A program made the translations under genes and the position numbers. The notes beneath the pieces are model-generated. The model saw only the letters and a list, made by a program, of their open reading frames with translations, was not told the DNA's origin and did no database searches. From NCBI RefSeq assembly GCF_014196515.1, contig NZ_JACIDV010000021.1, positions 1 to 40,952 of the forward strand: DNA of 40,952 bases, read 5' to 3'. Every line of letters starts with the position of its first letter. Within the stretch, counting starts at the first letter, position 1. This DNA comes from Rhizobium skierniewicense. Lineage in GTDB: Bacteria > Pseudomonadota > Alphaproteobacteria > Rhizobiales > Rhizobiaceae. Of this stretch, positions 1 to 7,397 are shown one piece after another.

Positions 1-196
1 GTCGCTTCACCGTCTGATAAGGCCCGAAACGATCTTCCGGCAGATCGCGCCAGCGTGCACCCGAGCGTGCCAGCCACAACACCGCATCGAAAAAACGGCG
101 ACCGTCACTACGCGGGCCGCGCTTGCCTTGGCGACCACCGGGAACGAACGATTTCAGCCGATCCCACTGATCGTCGCGCAAAACCTCGCCATCCAT
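1..196 (-). CDS. IS5-family transposase, N-terminal part, runs off the left edge
   Basis: Reading leftwards from the ATG at 196-194 gives 65 codons with no stop before the window edge. The start reads MDGEVLRDDQWDRL, followed by a GKRGPRSDGRRFFDAVLW-like stretch and GARWRDLPEDRFGPY. This is the N-terminal helix-turn-helix region of IS5-group DDE transposases, where W-R-x-L-P-x-x-F-G-P/x-Y is a family hallmark. The catalytic DDE residues would lie outside the window, so intactness cannot be judged. A short palindrome lies just upstream at 218-234. With the IS21 and IS3 remnants nearby, it marks this end of the window as a mobile-element-rich boundary. Confidence 0.8.
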   Translation of the reverse strand, partial: MDGEVLRDDQWDRLKSFVPGGRQGKRGPRSDGRRFFDAVLWLARSGARWRDLPEDRFGPYQTVKR

Positions 197-217
197 CACC
201 GACCTCCAAAAGTCAGT

Positions 218-234
218 GTTGAATCTGATTCAAC
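218..234. repeat. 17-bp palindrome upstream of the IS5-type transposase
   Basis: GTTGAATC and GATTCAAC flank a single T, forming a perfect inverted repeat about 20 bases upstream of the transposase start. It could be part of the element's terminal repeat or an operator. The other end of the element is outside the window, so the terminal repeat cannot be confirmed. Confidence 0.45.
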
Positions 235-283
235 GACAAAACGGAATCCCATGCCCTTAAATTGTCACTACATCCTAAAGCTT

Positions 284-314
284 GTTGGAGGGGAATTTAT
301 TGTTCCCCTCCAAC
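284..314. repeat. Perfect 12-bp inverted repeat, hairpin-forming
   Basis: GTTGGAGGGGAA (284-295) and TTCCCCTCCAAC (303-314) are exact reverse complements with a 7-base AT-rich loop. It lies in gene-free sequence between the IS5-type transposase and the istA remnant. It could be a bidirectional terminator or a relic of an element end. There is no long T-run directly after it on either strand. Confidence 0.5.
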
Positions 315-397
315 GCCATCTTTTCAACTGTAGTGTTAGGTCTGAAAGACAGCGGAACGAATACGCCAGACCCTTCGTCTACTGCGCACGTAGCCGA

Positions 398-727
398 TCA
401 ACTCACTACTCGGGCGAGGGCGACCACCCGATAATACGAGCCCCTGATACTGAGACCCAACCCGTCGGCATGAAGTTGCTTCAAGGTCCGGCGCTGCTTA
501 CGCGTCTTTCCGGTCTCTGTCCTCAACCAGGCTGCCAGTGTCTTGGTAAAGGAATCAAGTTTGCTCGGTCGTTCCGGTACCGTTAACGTCGGCTCGATTC
601 TACCTGCGCTCAAATACTTTGCGATCATGTTATATGGCAGCCCGGCGCGTCGGCTGATCTCACCGATCGACTGCTACTCTCGCAGCGCCATTGGACGGAT
701 GATGTTTAGAAGTCCCAGATGGATCAC
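398..727 (-). pseudogene. Broken IS21-family istA transposase, N-terminal remnant
   Basis: From a GTG at 727 the frame reads IHLGLLNIIRPMALRE, then an in-frame TAG (676-674), then QSIGEISRRAGLPYNMIAKY. It continues through VPERPSKLD, RKQRRTLKQLHAD and GSYYRVVALAR to a stop at 398. This is the order seen in IS21 IstA: a helix-turn-helix, then the PERPSKLDPF and QRRTxKQxHADL region. IstA is normally over 400 residues; here only about 110 codons remain, the catalytic core is missing and the frame is interrupted. No istB is visible. It is a dead fragment marking an old insertion or deletion next to the NOS cluster. Confidence 0.75.
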
Positions 728-810
728 TCCTTCGCCCCATCGCCTACCATCTTGTGGGAAAGTTCATATGGCTTAGTTCTGGGTGGAAATCGAAACCAAA
801 CGACATAAAG

Positions 811-1212
811 TTAACCAGAAACACTCGCGACAAGTTCCGTAGAGGCCACCATCTCAATTTCCACAAGCATGTCGGAGTCGACAAACGGCTTCACATGCAC
901 CATCGACAAGGCGGGGCGGTGACCGGCGAACGTCTCGCCGTGGGCGCGACCGACCTCCTCCCAAAGGGAGATATCTGTGATGTAGACACGCGTTTGCACG
1001 ACCCGATCAAGGGCTGAGTTGGCCTCGATCAGCACTGCTGCTAGCTTGTCGAGGATCATCCGCGTCTGGGTGTATACGTCGCCTTTGCCAACGACTGCGC
1101 CCGAGCTGTCGGTCGCTGCAGTCGCGGAAATGAAAACCAACCCGCCCGCTACCACGGCGCGCGAGTATCCACTGCGTTCCTCCCAGAGAGAGTTTGTCGA
1201 AATTCTCTGCAT
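811..1212 (-). CDS. Rid-family (YjgF/YER057c/UK114) protein lacking the usual Rid arginine
   Basis: A 133-residue protein, the usual Rid length. Family blocks visible are VVAGGLVFISATAA, QTRVYITDI and VEIEMVA at the C-terminus. RidA-type imine deaminases carry an arginine in a PARS/PART motif that binds the substrate carboxylate. Here that stretch reads PALS (residues 100-103), so Leu102 stands where the arginine is expected. This places it among the Rid subfamilies not expected to deaminate imines like RidA. A GGAGGAG ribosome site sits 2 bases before the ATG. It starts 42 bases after the NOS stop on the same strand, so the two are probably co-transcribed. Family assignment is secure; the reaction is unknown, and a role in the neighbouring pathway is inferred from position. 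Confidence 0.85.
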   Translation of the reverse strand: MQRISTNSLWEERSGYSRAVVAGGLVFISATAATDSSGAVVGKGDVYTQTRMILDKLAAVLIEANSALDRVVQTRVYITDISLWEEVGRAHGETFAGHRPALSMVHVKPFVDSDMLVEIEMVASTELVASVSG

Positions 1213-1254
1213 CGCTCCTCCAAACCGTTTGACGGCTCCATTGCAAAATCAAAT

Positions 1255-2463
1255 TCACGTCTGATAAAAATAGTTGGGCTTCAGGATAATTTTGCTGAAA
1301 CTTTTTTCGTGCCATATCCAGGAGAGATTTGCTGACAACGGCGGGACAATCCATGGCCAATGGCCATAAACCTTTCTGTTCTGCATCTCCTCACGTTGGC
1401 AGAACTTTTCAAAACTGGAGGACAGCGTGTGATGATCCATGATCCGCACGCCACTGCTATTGAAGGAATGAAGGACCGCACGATTAAGCTCCACCATGGC
1501 TTGGTCGCGCCACAGCGGATTGTTCCGGCTCGTATCAAGTTGCAGCGCTTTGGCAATCTCGGGTAACTGATTATAACGCTTAGGGTCGCCGAGATTGAAG
1601 CTGCCGATTTCGGTGCCTTGGTAGATCCCATTGGATGGTGCGGCAGTGTATTGAATTCCGCCAAGGTCGAGCGACATGCCGGACACTGCCGGTAGGGCAA
1701 ACCATTTGAGACCAAGCGCTTCAATGGCCTCGTATTCGGCATGGCATATCTGAACCTCAAGAACCTTGTCTTGCGGGATATCAAAAATCTCCGGGGTCTT
1801 GTCTCCAATCTTGATAAGAAGGGGGAGGATGTCAAACCGTGTGCCACGTCCACGCCAGCCAAGTTTCAGGGCTAATTCTGTTATAGCGACATTCTTGGGA
1901 TCGCCCAGAATTGTCCCATCGGAGTTCTTGTAGCCAGCGTAAAGCAGAAGCTGGGAGTTCAACACGCGAATTTGTGGTTCACCTGGGCGAAATATCGTAA
2001 TAGCCGCACGCAGGTTGCCGCCGTTGGTAGCCCACTCAAGATGAGACAGAATGGCCTCAAAAATGTCCTCGGGCGTTTCAGCATCTCTGGCATCAAATAA
2101 TTTTAGGGATCTCCAAAACATTCTTCCGACGCAGCGGACGCTATTGCGCCAGGCAAGTTTCGCACCAAATGTCAACTCGTCCAGATTATGATGCCAGGTT
2201 CCGTTTTTCTGGAACTCGCTACGCATTTCGGTAAGTCTGGCTTCGAGCCCGCCTGATATGCCGTCCTCCTCGAACATTTGCCGAAGAAAAGCTTCGCCCT
2301 CCTTTATCGGATCCATGATCGGCTGCATATAAAAACTATCAGCCTGCACTGGCCTTTGATCTTGCTTGTGCAGATGCACAACTGGGCATCTCTTTATCGT
2401 ATCTTCTTTCGGCTCATCTGTTCCAATGGCGTGCGCATGCGCCGAATCTGAAATCGACTCCAT
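1255..2463 (-). CDS. Nitric oxide synthase oxygenase-domain protein with altered active site
   Basis: A 402-residue protein matching the bacterial NOS oxygenase domain end to end. AWRNSVRCVGR (residues 104-114) carries the heme-thiolate Cys111. The substrate loop reads APSNGIYQGTEIG (275-287), with Glu285 at the position that binds the L-arginine guanidinium. Later blocks are KRYNQLPEIA, LDTSRN, DHHTLSSSF, WIVPP and the C-terminal KPNYFYQ. Canonical NOS has P-F-N-G-W-Y-M-G-T-E; here Phe is Ser277, Trp is Ile280 and Met is Gln282. These residues shape the distal heme pocket, so the substrate or product may not be arginine and NO. There is no attached reductase domain, as is usual in bacteria. 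The start follows a GAGGAG site. It lies between the adenylate-forming enzyme and the Rid gene in one transcription direction. Confidence 0.93.
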   Translation of the reverse strand: MESISDSAHAHAIGTDEPKEDTIKRCPVVHLHKQDQRPVQADSFYMQPIMDPIKEGEAFLRQMFEEDGISGGLEARLTEMRSEFQKNGTWHHNLDELTFGAKLAWRNSVRCVGRMFWRSLKLFDARDAETPEDIFEAILSHLEWATNGGNLRAAITIFRPGEPQIRVLNSQLLLYAGYKNSDGTILGDPKNVAITELALKLGWRGRGTRFDILPLLIKIGDKTPEIFDIPQDKVLEVQICHAEYEAIEALGLKWFALPAVSGMSLDLGGIQYTAAPSNGIYQGTEIGSFNLGDPKRYNQLPEIAKALQLDTSRNNPLWRDQAMVELNRAVLHSFNSSGVRIMDHHTLSSSFEKFCQREEMQNRKVYGHWPWIVPPLSANLSWIWHEKSFSKIILKPNYFYQT

Positions 2464-2562
2464 GTTAAACTCCTCAGTACTTTATTAAATTCTAATATTT
2501 ATTGAAAATAGAAAATTACTATCTCGAGATTTGGCTCAATTTTTATTTTATATATTTCTGTT

Positions 2563-3825
2563 TTATTGCTGAAACCTGTTTGTCTTTGCTGCAGGCGAAA
2601 ATTCGAAAAAGGAATGACTTGCTGGATTCACCTTGAGATTGATTTTCTTTGCAATTATATCTTCAAGTTCGGTGATAAGGCTGCTAGATGCGCTTAGGAT
2701 GACCTCCGGTCGGGTTATAAGAGAAACATCAACGTCTGACGCTCCGACGAACAGATCGTAATGCACAACGTTTCCAAGCGTGGATTCCCCGGCCCAAAGC
2801 GCGCCTTCAATTTGATCTATCTGAACGGGAGAAAGACCTGCTACATTCGCTCTGCCATGGGAGCGGAAGATAATGTCTTCACTGTGTGGGTCAGGCCAAC
2901 AAGAAAATAGGTCGCCTGTATCGAACCGGACCAAGGTCATGATGCCATCCCGCAGCCAGCTTATCGCCAGCCTGCCAAATTGAGCATTTGCAGAGAGATT
3001 CTGACTGATTCTGTCCTGCCACTCTGCCTCGATTGGAAGAATTTCAAACACGAAGTCTCTCGTATAACCGATGTAATCGCCATCTTCACGGCCATACATG
3101 ACTGACGCAGCCTCGCTGGAACCATAGATCAACGGGCGCGCGGCGCCCGGAATGCCCAGCAACGAATCGAATGCCTTCAGCAGTGGGCGAGAAAGATGTT
3201 CACCAGTGACCAGCAACTTCACGAGGCTGGGTGTGCGAATTTTCAGTCTGTCGAGTTCGAAGAGCAGTTTCAGAATGAGTGTCGGTGTCGACATCATGGC
3301 CGTGATCCCGTAATCATTGATCAGCCTGCCAATCCGCGCCCAATCACATATTTTCGGAATTGGAAAGGCGCGCATATGCGCCACTCCCAAATCGTAAAGC
3401 GCGCGGGCCGACCCTTCGATGAACGGGCTCATCACGGAAGGATTGAGCAGCATGACGCGATCCTGACCTGCAATCAAATGACGTCGATAAGCAAGCGACT
3501 GATTATAGGTGTTCCAAGTCAAATCCGTTCTGCCGCGCGGGGTGAGCAGAGGCTTGGATCCGCTGGTGCCTGAACTTTCCGCAAAAAGCAGTACAGATCT
3601 CTCACTCTCCTGATATGCCTGAGCACCGTGTTGGATGTAAAATTTTTTATCTGTCACGGGAAAAGTGTCCAGCACCTCCTTTAGTCCCAATTCTGGATCG
3701 GCTGGGCGAATACCTCGAAAAGCGGCGACATCGCGTGCCCGTGAAGCGATGGTTCTTGCTGCCGCCAAAGGGTGAGCCGTTACAATCATGGCATGGTCAC
3801 ACGTCTGCAAGGGCTGGGAGATCAT
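2563..3825 (-). CDS. PaaK-like adenylate-forming enzyme (acyl-AMP/CoA ligase type)
   Basis: A 420-residue member of the phenylacetate-CoA ligase-like branch of the ANL superfamily. SSGTSGSKP (84-92) is the phosphate loop, YGSSEA (234-239) and RFDTGD (300-305) are adenylation motifs, and SHGRAN (322-327) leads into a short C-terminal domain ending PAAKTNRFQQ, with Lys414 a plausible catalytic lysine. The length is that of PaaK and LuxE-like enzymes rather than of 500+ residue acyl-CoA synthetases. Its ATG overlaps the stop of the upstream SDR (ATGA), which indicates translational coupling and fixes the start. No carrier-protein gene is visible in the cluster, so the activated acid may go to CoA, an amine or reduction. 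The substrate cannot be read from sequence. Confidence 0.85.
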   Translation of the reverse strand: MISQPLQTCDHAMIVTAHPLAAARTIASRARDVAAFRGIRPADPELGLKEVLDTFPVTDKKFYIQHGAQAYQESERSVLLFAESSGTSGSKPLLTPRGRTDLTWNTYNQSLAYRRHLIAGQDRVMLLNPSVMSPFIEGSARALYDLGVAHMRAFPIPKICDWARIGRLINDYGITAMMSTPTLILKLLFELDRLKIRTPSLVKLLVTGEHLSRPLLKAFDSLLGIPGAARPLIYGSSEAASVMYGREDGDYIGYTRDFVFEILPIEAEWQDRISQNLSANAQFGRLAISWLRDGIMTLVRFDTGDLFSCWPDPHSEDIIFRSHGRANVAGLSPVQIDQIEGALWAGESTLGNVVHYDLFVGASDVDVSLITRPEVILSASSSLITELEDIIAKKINLKVNPASHSFFEFSPAAKTNRFQQ

Positions 3826-4571
3826 GCGGTTTCCCCTCCGTCGATCGGAATTTGGGTTCCCGTCAGATAAGACGCTTCGGACGATGCGAGAAAGGCAACC
3901 AAGGCCGCCACCTCTGCAGGATCGGCATGGCGTCCGAGCGGTATTTTCTGATCAACCGCCCGAAGCATATCGGGGGTATATTCCGCCTTTTGCATCGGCG
4001 TCAGAACGTAGCCTGGGCATATCGCATTGACGCGGACGACCGGCGCGAGTTCCAGCGCCATGGAACGGGCCAACATGATGACGCCAGCCTTCGAGACATT
4101 GTAATCCGCGTAATGTTTATGAGCGCTCATGCCATTGGTGGAACCCATCATGATAATCGATCCGGAGCCTGCGGCATGCATAATCCGCGCTGCGGGCATG
4201 ACGGTATGAAAGACGCCGTGGAGGTTTACATCAATGACGCGCCTCCAATCCTTATACGACATGTCGATCAAGTCATGGCGAATGCTGATCCCGGCATTGG
4301 CAAAGACGACATCAATTGCGCCGTGGTCACGGCTAATCTTGTCATAATTCGAAATCATGGCGTCGTAATCCGTCACGTCACACACAATTTGGTGCAATCT
4401 ATCCTCGGGAACCTGTTCCCAGCTTTTCGCCAGCGCCTGAGCATTGATGTCGACGGCAAATACCGTTGCTCCTTCATTGAGAAAACGCTGGGCCGTCGCA
4501 GCACCGATACCACTCCCTGCACCCGTGATAAGTACTTTTTTTCCAGCCAGATCCGGATATCGTCCCACCAT
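3822..4571 (-). CDS. Short-chain dehydrogenase/reductase of the NOS cluster
   Basis: A 249-residue classical SDR. TGAGSGIG (16-23) binds NAD(P), ANAG (91-94) is the structural motif, and the catalytic set is Asn116, Ser144 and Tyr157-x3-Lys161. The C-terminus ends with the common GTQIPIDGGETA block. Asp41 after the second strand (AVDIN) suggests a preference for NAD(H), by family rule. A GGAG site precedes the ATG. The stop overlaps the start of the ligase gene by 4 bases, so the pair is coupled and probably acts in the same pathway. It resembles glucose/3-oxoacyl-type SDRs in general form; the substrate is unknown. Confidence 0.9.
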   Translation of the reverse strand: MVGRYPDLAGKKVLITGAGSGIGAATAQRFLNEGATVFAVDINAQALAKSWEQVPEDRLHQIVCDVTDYDAMISNYDKISRDHGAIDVVFANAGISIRHDLIDMSYKDWRRVIDVNLHGVFHTVMPAARIMHAAGSGSIIMMGSTNGMSAHKHYADYNVSKAGVIMLARSMALELAPVVRVNAICPGYVLTPMQKAEYTPDMLRAVDQKIPLGRHADPAEVAALVAFLASSEASYLTGTQIPIDGGETA

Positions 4572-4964
4572 GTTCTGTCTCCTGAAGCATCTTTTATGTC
4601 TGTCAAAAACAATGATGAACGATCACAAAGAATCCCGGCTCATTGCTGAAGAAATATTTGAATTCGTCGTTTGTTATGAAGCGATCCTAGAATGGGTCGC
4701 CTTCGATTCTGGAGCGTCCGCAAGCCGTGGTCTGAAACCTGCCGCTCCGAAACCCAGATCGGCCCGACGTCACATATTTTGGGCACGTATCGGCCGTTGG
4801 GCAATTGCGCTCAAGCGCCAAACAATCCCGTAAATCTATTTTATTCTTTACATTCGAAATAAAGAGTCGGGCTCTTCCAAGCAAATGCTGTGCAAGCGCC
4901 CTTCCTCCTCATTTTGGAGGTTTCAAAAGCCAAGTCGTATCTCAAAAAGCTCTATTACAGCGTC
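4572..4964. other. 393-base spacer inside the NOS cluster, no convincing gene
   Basis: This gap separates the 460-residue gene from the SDR. The open frames in it (for example 4687-4884 on the minus strand) lack a good ribosome site and recognisable motifs. A small CCTCC/GGAGG inverted repeat lies near 4905-4922. Given its size it may hold the promoter for the SDR-ligase-NOS-Rid part of the cluster, but I cannot identify a clear one. Confidence 0.5.
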
Positions 4965-6347
4965 TCAGGAAATATGTGGGGCGTAATCGAGAACGACATC
5001 GCAGACGCCGCAGCGTTTCACAAAATCACGAGCCATTTCGTCACGATAATAGTCGTTGATCAAAGCTTGAATGCCAGGGACATTATTGGCGAGAGCTCTT
5101 TCAGTGAAGGTTTTGGCCAAAGCGACCATGCCGGCATAAAGGCGGTCATGAGTCGTGTTAATTTGAATATTTACATGATCAATATCAATGAAACCATGCT
5201 GGCTCAGAAAGCTCATCTGGATCAGTGCCGCACCTGCATCCGGGAAATCATCACCGCCCCGGCAAAGATATCGTAGCATTTCACGTATATAAATATCGGA
5301 TGCCAATTGTAGGCTGGCATTCGGCGCAACAGTCGTCCACGGGCCGCTTGTGCTCAGCAGAAAACCAAAGACATCTGCCATGGCCTCCTGCATGACCATG
5401 GAGAGCCAACGACCTTCACACCGCATGATCTTGTAGTCGGTCTGCGGCAATCGCACTTCATGTCCGGTGTCGTGTCCCCGAAACCACAACGCCAACTGCA
5501 AGTCGATTATCTCATCTTCGGCATTGGCTATCAGCGGAATGATATCCTTCGAGAAGGGCTTGCTGATTCTATAATACATCTCGCGATAGACATTCGATAA
5601 TACAAGTGTCTTTTTGCGTGGTGCCCGCTTCATACCTTCATCTTCAGGAAGAAAATAGGCAAAGTGTTTCGGATAAAGGTTTGCTTCGCCACCACAGAAC
5701 ATCAGTTCGGTGAATTTGATGGCAGGTGGCACGCCCAGAACCAGATCCGGATTGACCAGTTCCCTCAGAAACGCTTCACTTTGGGTATAACAGGCGTCAA
5801 CCTTCGCGATTATATCGTTGAGTTCCGTGTTAACAATTGCAAACAGTGCTGAATGGTAGGTTCCCTTGCTTTTTCCGAGCCATGTTCCCAAGGGGCCGCA
5901 GACCGACATGAGTACCTTTTCGTCTAGTCCTGTCAGTTCATCATGAAGGACCTTGTTGGATCCATGACGCAATATGCGCGCCCTTATCCTAAGGCTGAGT
6001 GCTGAGTCGGTACAGTCGATCCCATCGGCCGCCCTTTCAAGCGCGTCTGCAGTCTTTGTCCTCGCAACGAAGCCGAGGCCTTCCGAGCCGCCTGAAATAT
6101 CAAGGTCTTCAACTATCCGGATAATTTCTGCGAGCTGGGTTGCCTCCTTTAGGGCTGCGATGACAGCCTCTGGTAAAGCACTTTCTGATGGATTGAGGAG
6201 TTTGATGGCGGCGACGGAGTGCTTGCTACGCTCCGGCCAGAACCTTGCGTTGGCAACGACGGTATGATCCAGATCGCTGGGCAAATTCAGACCTGGAATT
6301 GATGGTGGATAAAGTACAGGATTTGCATCGACTTCATGAAAAGACAT
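4965..6347 (-). CDS. Unrecognised 460-residue protein with GHDTGHE and EAMAD motifs
   Basis: I do not recognise the family with confidence. The protein has no signal peptide and no membrane segment. The striking part is LWFRGHDTGHEVRLP (287-301) followed by WLSMVMQEAMADVFGF (314-329). His292, Asp293, His296, Glu297, Glu321 and Asp325 together look like a metal site. The layout (His-Asp-x-x-His, a Pro-containing turn, a Trp-rich segment, then Glu/Asp about 25 residues on) reminds me of the actinobacterial DUF6421 group, but this is recall. It starts after a GAAGGAG site, and its position as a middle gene of the block suggests a pathway enzyme. Candidate roles are a metallohydrolase or a metal-dependent oxygenase. 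Confidence 0.85.
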   Translation of the reverse strand: MSFHEVDANPVLYPPSIPGLNLPSDLDHTVVANARFWPERSKHSVAAIKLLNPSESALPEAVIAALKEATQLAEIIRIVEDLDISGGSEGLGFVARTKTADALERAADGIDCTDSALSLRIRARILRHGSNKVLHDELTGLDEKVLMSVCGPLGTWLGKSKGTYHSALFAIVNTELNDIIAKVDACYTQSEAFLRELVNPDLVLGVPPAIKFTELMFCGGEANLYPKHFAYFLPEDEGMKRAPRKKTLVLSNVYREMYYRISKPFSKDIIPLIANAEDEIIDLQLALWFRGHDTGHEVRLPQTDYKIMRCEGRWLSMVMQEAMADVFGFLLSTSGPWTTVAPNASLQLASDIYIREMLRYLCRGGDDFPDAGAALIQMSFLSQHGFIDIDHVNIQINTTHDRLYAGMVALAKTFTERALANNVPGIQALINDYYRDEMARDFVKRCGVCDVVLDYAPHIS

Positions 6348-6498
6348 AGAAAATCTCCTTCACAAATGCACCAAAACGCTAAACGATTGGCTCTAACGGA
6401 AAATTAATTTTAAGAAATTCCATTCATATGAGCGGCGTCATTTTTCTCTGAATAGCCGCTATATATAAAGTTTATCGAATATTTATATATTTCTCATT

Positions 6499-7158
6499 TC
6501 AAGAAGAGGTCATTTCTTTTCCGAAGCTGCCGTTGAATATGTCACGCAAAATTCTGATGGGATTGGGAAACATCAAATTTGTCGTTTTAGAATAGTTAAT
6601 CCATTCGTCGCCGAGAATGCGGCGGCCACGGCTATCCTGATGAACTGTTCCGAGGTAAGTATAAAGGGTGGCGAAAATAGCGAGCCACAGTGTATCAAGT
6701 GTCATTACCGGCTGAGACCAGAAAATGAGTGCAAGACAGGTATGATGTGGAAAGCGGACATATTTTTTAGGCCCATTTTTGCGGACGCGGTAGTATTCCG
6801 CCGGTTTGCTTTTTGTGAGCATGGACTTGACCTGGGCAACGCCGATCCATTGTGCAAATGATGTGGTGTACTTGAAACAGTAAAAGAAACCGAAAAGTGC
6901 CGCTCCCATGCCGCCAATAGCGGCGTAGTAAGACATGCCTTCGAGTCTGTAAATCACGACACCCGAGCTCTGCCAGAATGAAAACGCGACTACAAGAAGT
7001 ATAATAGACATAAGACTGTAACAAATATTCCAAAGCTGCAAGGGAAGCACTTTCTCAAATGCGGCCACGGCTGTCTTGGTTGTCAGCAAGCTATGCTGTA
7101 ATCCGTAGACAAGCATGATAAATGTGTCAATTAGCAACCATCTATACATATCGATCAT
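6499..7158 (-). CDS. NnrU/MddA-like integral membrane protein
   Basis: A 219-residue multi-spanning membrane protein. The ATG at 7158 is chosen because AAAGGAGG lies 8 bases upstream; a longer frame exists but has no such site. Hydrophobic helices are spread through the chain. The C-terminal part, with RFPHHTCL (about 145), an FWSQPVMT turn, YLGTVHQDSRGR and GDEWINYSK, follows the pattern of the NnrU, isoprenylcysteine methyltransferase-like and MddA (methanethiol S-methyltransferase) families: R-x-P-x-H, a long hydrophobic run, E/H-x-R/D, then G-D-x-Y-x-x-Y. NnrU is linked to nitric oxide metabolism and MddA to S-methylation, so either theme could fit beside a NOS homologue. The exact activity is not decidable here. 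Confidence 0.75.
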   Translation of the reverse strand: MIDMYRWLLIDTFIMLVYGLQHSLLTTKTAVAAFEKVLPLQLWNICYSLMSIILLVVAFSFWQSSGVVIYRLEGMSYYAAIGGMGAALFGFFYCFKYTTSFAQWIGVAQVKSMLTKSKPAEYYRVRKNGPKKYVRFPHHTCLALIFWSQPVMTLDTLWLAIFATLYTYLGTVHQDSRGRRILGDEWINYSKTTNLMFPNPIRILRDIFNGSFGKEMTSS

Positions 7159-7397
7159 GAAAAATTCCTCCTTTAAATATAATATTAAGGCAATATGCAT
7201 TTGGACGATATCAATTCGACCAGTTTGCAAATTAAAAATTCTTCTCGAAATATAATTTTATATTGTGTTATTATTATTTTTTTAAGATGAACGTTTATTC
7301 AATTATTTTTTTAATAAATTTAATCGAAAGATGTATTAATTCCATTTTGACTGTCGGATTGACAGGCGGTCTCGAATAATGCGGTTTCAAAACCGAT

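Noticed and set aside
4687..4884. 65-residue minus-strand frame in the NOS-cluster spacer, considered as a carrier protein
   Set aside because: No DSL/DSx phosphopantetheine motif, no good ribosome site and unlikely composition.
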